9,320 nt of DNA. Origin: an uncultured Bacteroidota bacterium. GTDB lineage: Bacteria > Bacteroidota > Bacteroidia > Chitinophagales > Chitinophagaceae. The DNA lies in NCBI GenBank assembly GCA_903933995.1, contig CAIZMD010000298.1, forward strand, positions 1-9,320, in the 5' to 3' direction. Positions 7,016-9,320 of this stretch are shown one piece after another. Below the pieces are notes generated by a model. It saw only the letters and a program-made list of their open reading frames with translations, was not told where the DNA came from and searched no databases. Positions within the stretch are counted from its first letter, which is position 1, and each line of letters starts with the position of its first letter. The position numbers and the translations under genes are program-made.

Positions 7016-8644
7016 ATGGATACCACTTATAATAGCAATGAAGATTGGATGAAACTATTGATTAGCAAAACCAACCAACATATACAACAGATTCATTTGG
7101 GTGGTGGTGCCAAATCTATGGCCAAACAAAAGGAGCGCAATAAACTCAATGCCAGAGAAAGGATCAACTATCTCTGTGATAAAGAAAAACCCTTTGTAGA
7201 AATTGGCGCATTTGCAGGCTTTGACATGTATGAAGCAGAAGGCGGATGCCCAGCAGGTGGTACGGTTGCAGGTATTGGTTATATCAGTGGGCAACAAGCT
7301 GTGATTGTAGCCAATGATCAAACCGTAAAAGCGGGTGCTTGGTTTCCCATTACTGGTAAGAAAAATCTACGCATGCAAGAAATTGCCATGGAGAATAGAT
7401 TACCCATTATCTACTTGGTGGATAGTGCGGGGGTTTACTTACCCATGCAGGATGAAATATTTCCAGACAAAGAACATTTTGGAAGAATTTTTAGAAACAA
7501 TGCCAGAATGAGTGCCATGGGCATTACCCAAATTGCTGCTGTGATGGGAGCCTGTGTAGCAGGTGGTGCCTATTTGCCCATCATGAGCGATGAAACATTG
7601 ATGGTAGAAGGTAATGGCAGTATTTTTTTGGCTGGCTCTTATTTGGTTAAAGCAGCCATTGGTGAAAATATTGACAATGAAACCCTTGGTGGCGCCATCA
7701 CTCATACAGAAATCAGCGGTATTGCAGACTATAAATTTCCTACAGAAGAAGCCTGTTTAGATCATATCAAATTATTGATGGGTAGTCTAGGAGACAAACC
7801 CAAAGCGGGTTTTAATAGAAAAACTCCTGTCTTACCTCAAAAAGCTACTGAAGAAATTTTGGGTCAAATGCCCGTGGGTAATGCCAAGCCTTATGACATG
7901 TTAGAAATCATAGAACGTTTGGTAGATGAAAGCAAATTTGAACAGTTTAAACAAGATTATGGCAAATCCATTTTATGCGGTTATGCTAGAATTGATGGTT
8001 GGTCTGTAGGTATTGTGGCCAATCAACGTTTGGTAAGTAAAAACAAAAAAGGTGAAATGCAAATTGGTGGTGTGATCTATAATGATAGCGCCGATAAAGC
8101 TGCGCGATTTATCATGAATTGCAATCAAAAAAAGATTCCTTTGGTATTCTTACAAGACGTAACTGGATTTATGGTAGGTAGCAGAAGTGAACATAGTGGT
8201 ATTATCAAAGACGGAGCAAAATTGGTTAATGCAGTTGCTAATTCAGTGGTACCCAAAATCACCATCATCATTGGCAATAGTTTTGGTGCAGGTAATTATG
8301 CCATGTGTGGAAAAGCCTATGATCCCAGGTTGATATATGCTTGGCCATCGGCCAGAATTGCCGTAATGGGTGGAGACCAAGCAGCTAATACCCTTTTACA
8401 AATTCAAGTAAGCACGCTAAAGGCCAAGGGACAAGTGATTAGTCCTGAAGAAGAAAAAAAGCTATTGGATAACATTAAAAATAAGTACGAAAAACAAACA
8501 TCTCCTTTTTATGCGGCAGCTAGGCTTTGGGTAGATGCCATTATAGAGCCAACAGAAACAAGAACATTGATTTCTGAAGCCATTAACGCAGCCAATCACA
8601 ATCCAGATATGGAAGCATTTAAAACAGGGGTGTTTCAAGTTTAA
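7016..8644 (+). CDS. Acyl-CoA carboxylase carboxyltransferase (beta) subunit, methylcrotonoyl-CoA carboxylase-like
   Basis: 542 residues, usual for this family, with two crotonase-fold halves (about 30-265 and 285-530). The N-half contains NARERI (45-50), VANDQTVKAGAWFP (98-111), VDSAGVYLP (135-143), EIFPDKEHFGRIF (147-159) and the oxyanion-hole stretch GACVAGGAYLP (178-188). The C-half has FLQDVTGFMVG (378-388), GNSFGAGNYAMCGKAYDP (420-437), MGGDQAA (451-457) and the terminal DAIIEPTETR (507-516). The LP-x-Q-x-EIFPD-x-x-HFGRIF pattern is that of methylcrotonoyl-CoA carboxylase beta rather than propionyl-CoA carboxylase. Family role: transfers carboxyl from carboxybiotin to an acyl-CoA, as in leucine/isovalerate breakdown. 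It needs a biotin carboxylase/BCCP subunit, which is not in this window; the next gene (68 bp on) is a PhzF homologue. The exact acyl-CoA is an inference. A good promoter match lies just upstream. Confidence 0.9.
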   Translation: MDTTYNSNEDWMKLLISKTNQHIQQIHLGGGAKSMAKQKERNKLNARERINYLCDKEKPFVEIGAFAGFDMYEAEGGCPAGGTVAGIGYISGQQAVIVANDQTVKAGAWFPITGKKNLRMQEIAMENRLPIIYLVDSAGVYLPMQDEIFPDKEHFGRIFRNNARMSAMGITQIAAVMGACVAGGAYLPIMSDETLMVEGNGSIFLAGSYLVKAAIGENIDNETLGGAITHTEISGIADYKFPTEEACLDHIKLLMGSLGDKPKAGFNRKTPVLPQKATEEILGQMPVGNAKPYDMLEIIERLVDESKFEQFKQDYGKSILCGYARIDGWSVGIVANQRLVSKNKKGEMQIGGVIYNDSADKAARFIMNCNQKKIPLVFLQDVTGFMVGSRSEHSGIIKDGAKLVNAVANSVVPKITIIIGNSFGAGNYAMCGKAYDPRLIYAWPSARIAVMGGDQAANTLLQIQVSTLKAKGQVISPEEEKKLLDNIKNKYEKQTSPFYAAARLWVDAIIEPTETRTLISEAINAANHNPDMEAFKTGVFQV

Positions 8645-8712
8645 TCTAAGATAATTTTAACCGTACTGTTCAATTCTTGTGCTATTTAAGTTTCTTTGTT
8701 AGAATTAAAAGC

Positions 8713-9320
8713 ATGGAACAGATGGAATATCCTATTTACATAATAGATGCATTTACAGACAAACTGTTTGGAGGTAATCCTGCCGCTGTTTGTCCTTTGG
8801 AAACCTGGTTGCCCGATGAATTAATGCAAGAATTAGCGGCTGAGAATAATTTATCCGAAACCGTATTTTTTGTTCCCGAAGCAGATGGATTTAATATTCG
8901 TTGGTTTACACCAGGAACAGAAGTAAAATTATGCGGGCACGCTACGCTTGCTTCTGCACATGTATTGTTTAGTATTTTAAACTACCCTTCCGATAAGATT
9001 ATTTTCTATTCTAAAAGTGGCCCATTAGAAGTGTTTAAGAATGATGACCAAAGCATCACGCTTAATTTTCCATCTAATCCACCAGAACAGGTTGAATTAG
9101 TCCCTGATGGATTATTAGAAGGATTAGGCATTGGACCTGTTCCAGTTTATAAAACCTCTTTTGATTATATGGTAGTGTTACCTAATCAACAAGCAGTAGT
9201 AGATTTAAGTCCTGACTTTAGCAAATTAGCAAAGGTTCCAGCAAGAGGAGTCATTGCTACCGCCAAGGGTCTTGATAGTGATTTTGTTTCTAGGTGTTTT
9301 TATCCTCAAAGTGGGGTAAA
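8713..9320 (+). CDS. PhzF-family isomerase-like protein, C-terminus cut by window edge
   Basis: I translated 202 complete codons from ATG 8713 (the family is usually about 260-300 residues). Marks are DAFTDKLFGGNPAAV (12-26), the catalytic-Glu segment NNLSETVF (Glu49, matching Glu45 of PhzF) and FTPGTEVKLCGHATLA (65-80, with His76). These belong to the diaminopimelate-epimerase-like fold. True PhzF isomerises trans-2,3-dihydro-3-hydroxyanthranilate in phenazine synthesis, but most homologues outside phenazine clusters have unknown substrates. No phenazine genes are seen here, so that pathway should not be assumed. Met4 (8722) is an alternative start; neither has a clear Shine-Dalgarno. It follows the carboxylase gene by 68 bp in the same direction with no terminator or convincing promoter between, so co-transcription is possible. 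Confidence 0.88.
   Translation, partial: MEQMEYPIYIIDAFTDKLFGGNPAAVCPLETWLPDELMQELAAENNLSETVFFVPEADGFNIRWFTPGTEVKLCGHATLASAHVLFSILNYPSDKIIFYSKSGPLEVFKNDDQSITLNFPSNPPEQVELVPDGLLEGLGIGPVPVYKTSFDYMVVLPNQQAVVDLSPDFSKLAKVPARGVIATAKGLDSDFVSRCFYPQSGV

Noticed and set aside
8645..8712. Possible promoter or terminator between the carboxylase and PhzF genes
   Set aside because: TAATTTTA (8652-8659) and TTTCTTTG (8691-8698) are near-matches to a -7 box but neither has a suitably spaced -33 element, and there is no GC-rich hairpin.
8713..9320. Phenazine biosynthesis locus
   Set aside because: Only a PhzF-family homologue is present, and the family is widespread outside phenazine producers; no other phz genes are visible.

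Overview
The window looks like an ordinary, fairly AT-rich piece of chromosome from a Bacteroidota bacterium, plausibly Chitinophagaceae-like. The lineage call is inference. It rests on a plant-DPE2-type MalQ with N-terminal starch-binding domains, TAnnTTTG-type promoter boxes close to start codons, and mostly absent Shine-Dalgarno sequences. I saw no transposase, integrase, CRISPR array, tRNA or rRNA.

Layout from left to right. (1) A truncated trmH (tRNA Gm18 methyltransferase) reads leftward off the edge. (2) An intergenic stretch of 262 bp carries an 18-bp tandem duplication. It precedes a rightward gene for an unrecognised membrane protein of 178 residues. (3) A strong bidirectional terminator separates that gene from a leftward block. 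The block, in its own reading order, is a GMC-family FAD oxidoreductase, a 949-residue 4-alpha-glucanotransferase (MalQ/DPE2 type) and an L-Ala-D/L-Glu-type dipeptide epimerase. (4) Diverging from the oxidoreductase is a rightward carboxyltransferase (beta) subunit of an acyl-CoA carboxylase, most like methylcrotonoyl-CoA carboxylase. (5) A PhzF-family isomerase-like protein then runs off the right edge.

The genes do not form one obvious pathway. The glucanotransferase (maltose/glycogen metabolism) and the epimerase (murein-peptide recycling) are 30 bp apart and probably co-transcribed, ending at the shared terminator. A recognisable promoter lies just upstream of the glucanotransferase, so it need not depend on the oxidoreductase gene. 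The carboxyltransferase has its own good promoter match, but no biotin carboxylase partner is visible.

No clearly new multi-gene system is visible. The points most worth a second look are the architecture and N-terminus of the MalQ protein (basic Lys/Ala/Pro tail, TTG start, degenerate first starch-binding module), the orphan membrane protein, and the similar C-rich motifs on both sides of that protein's gene.
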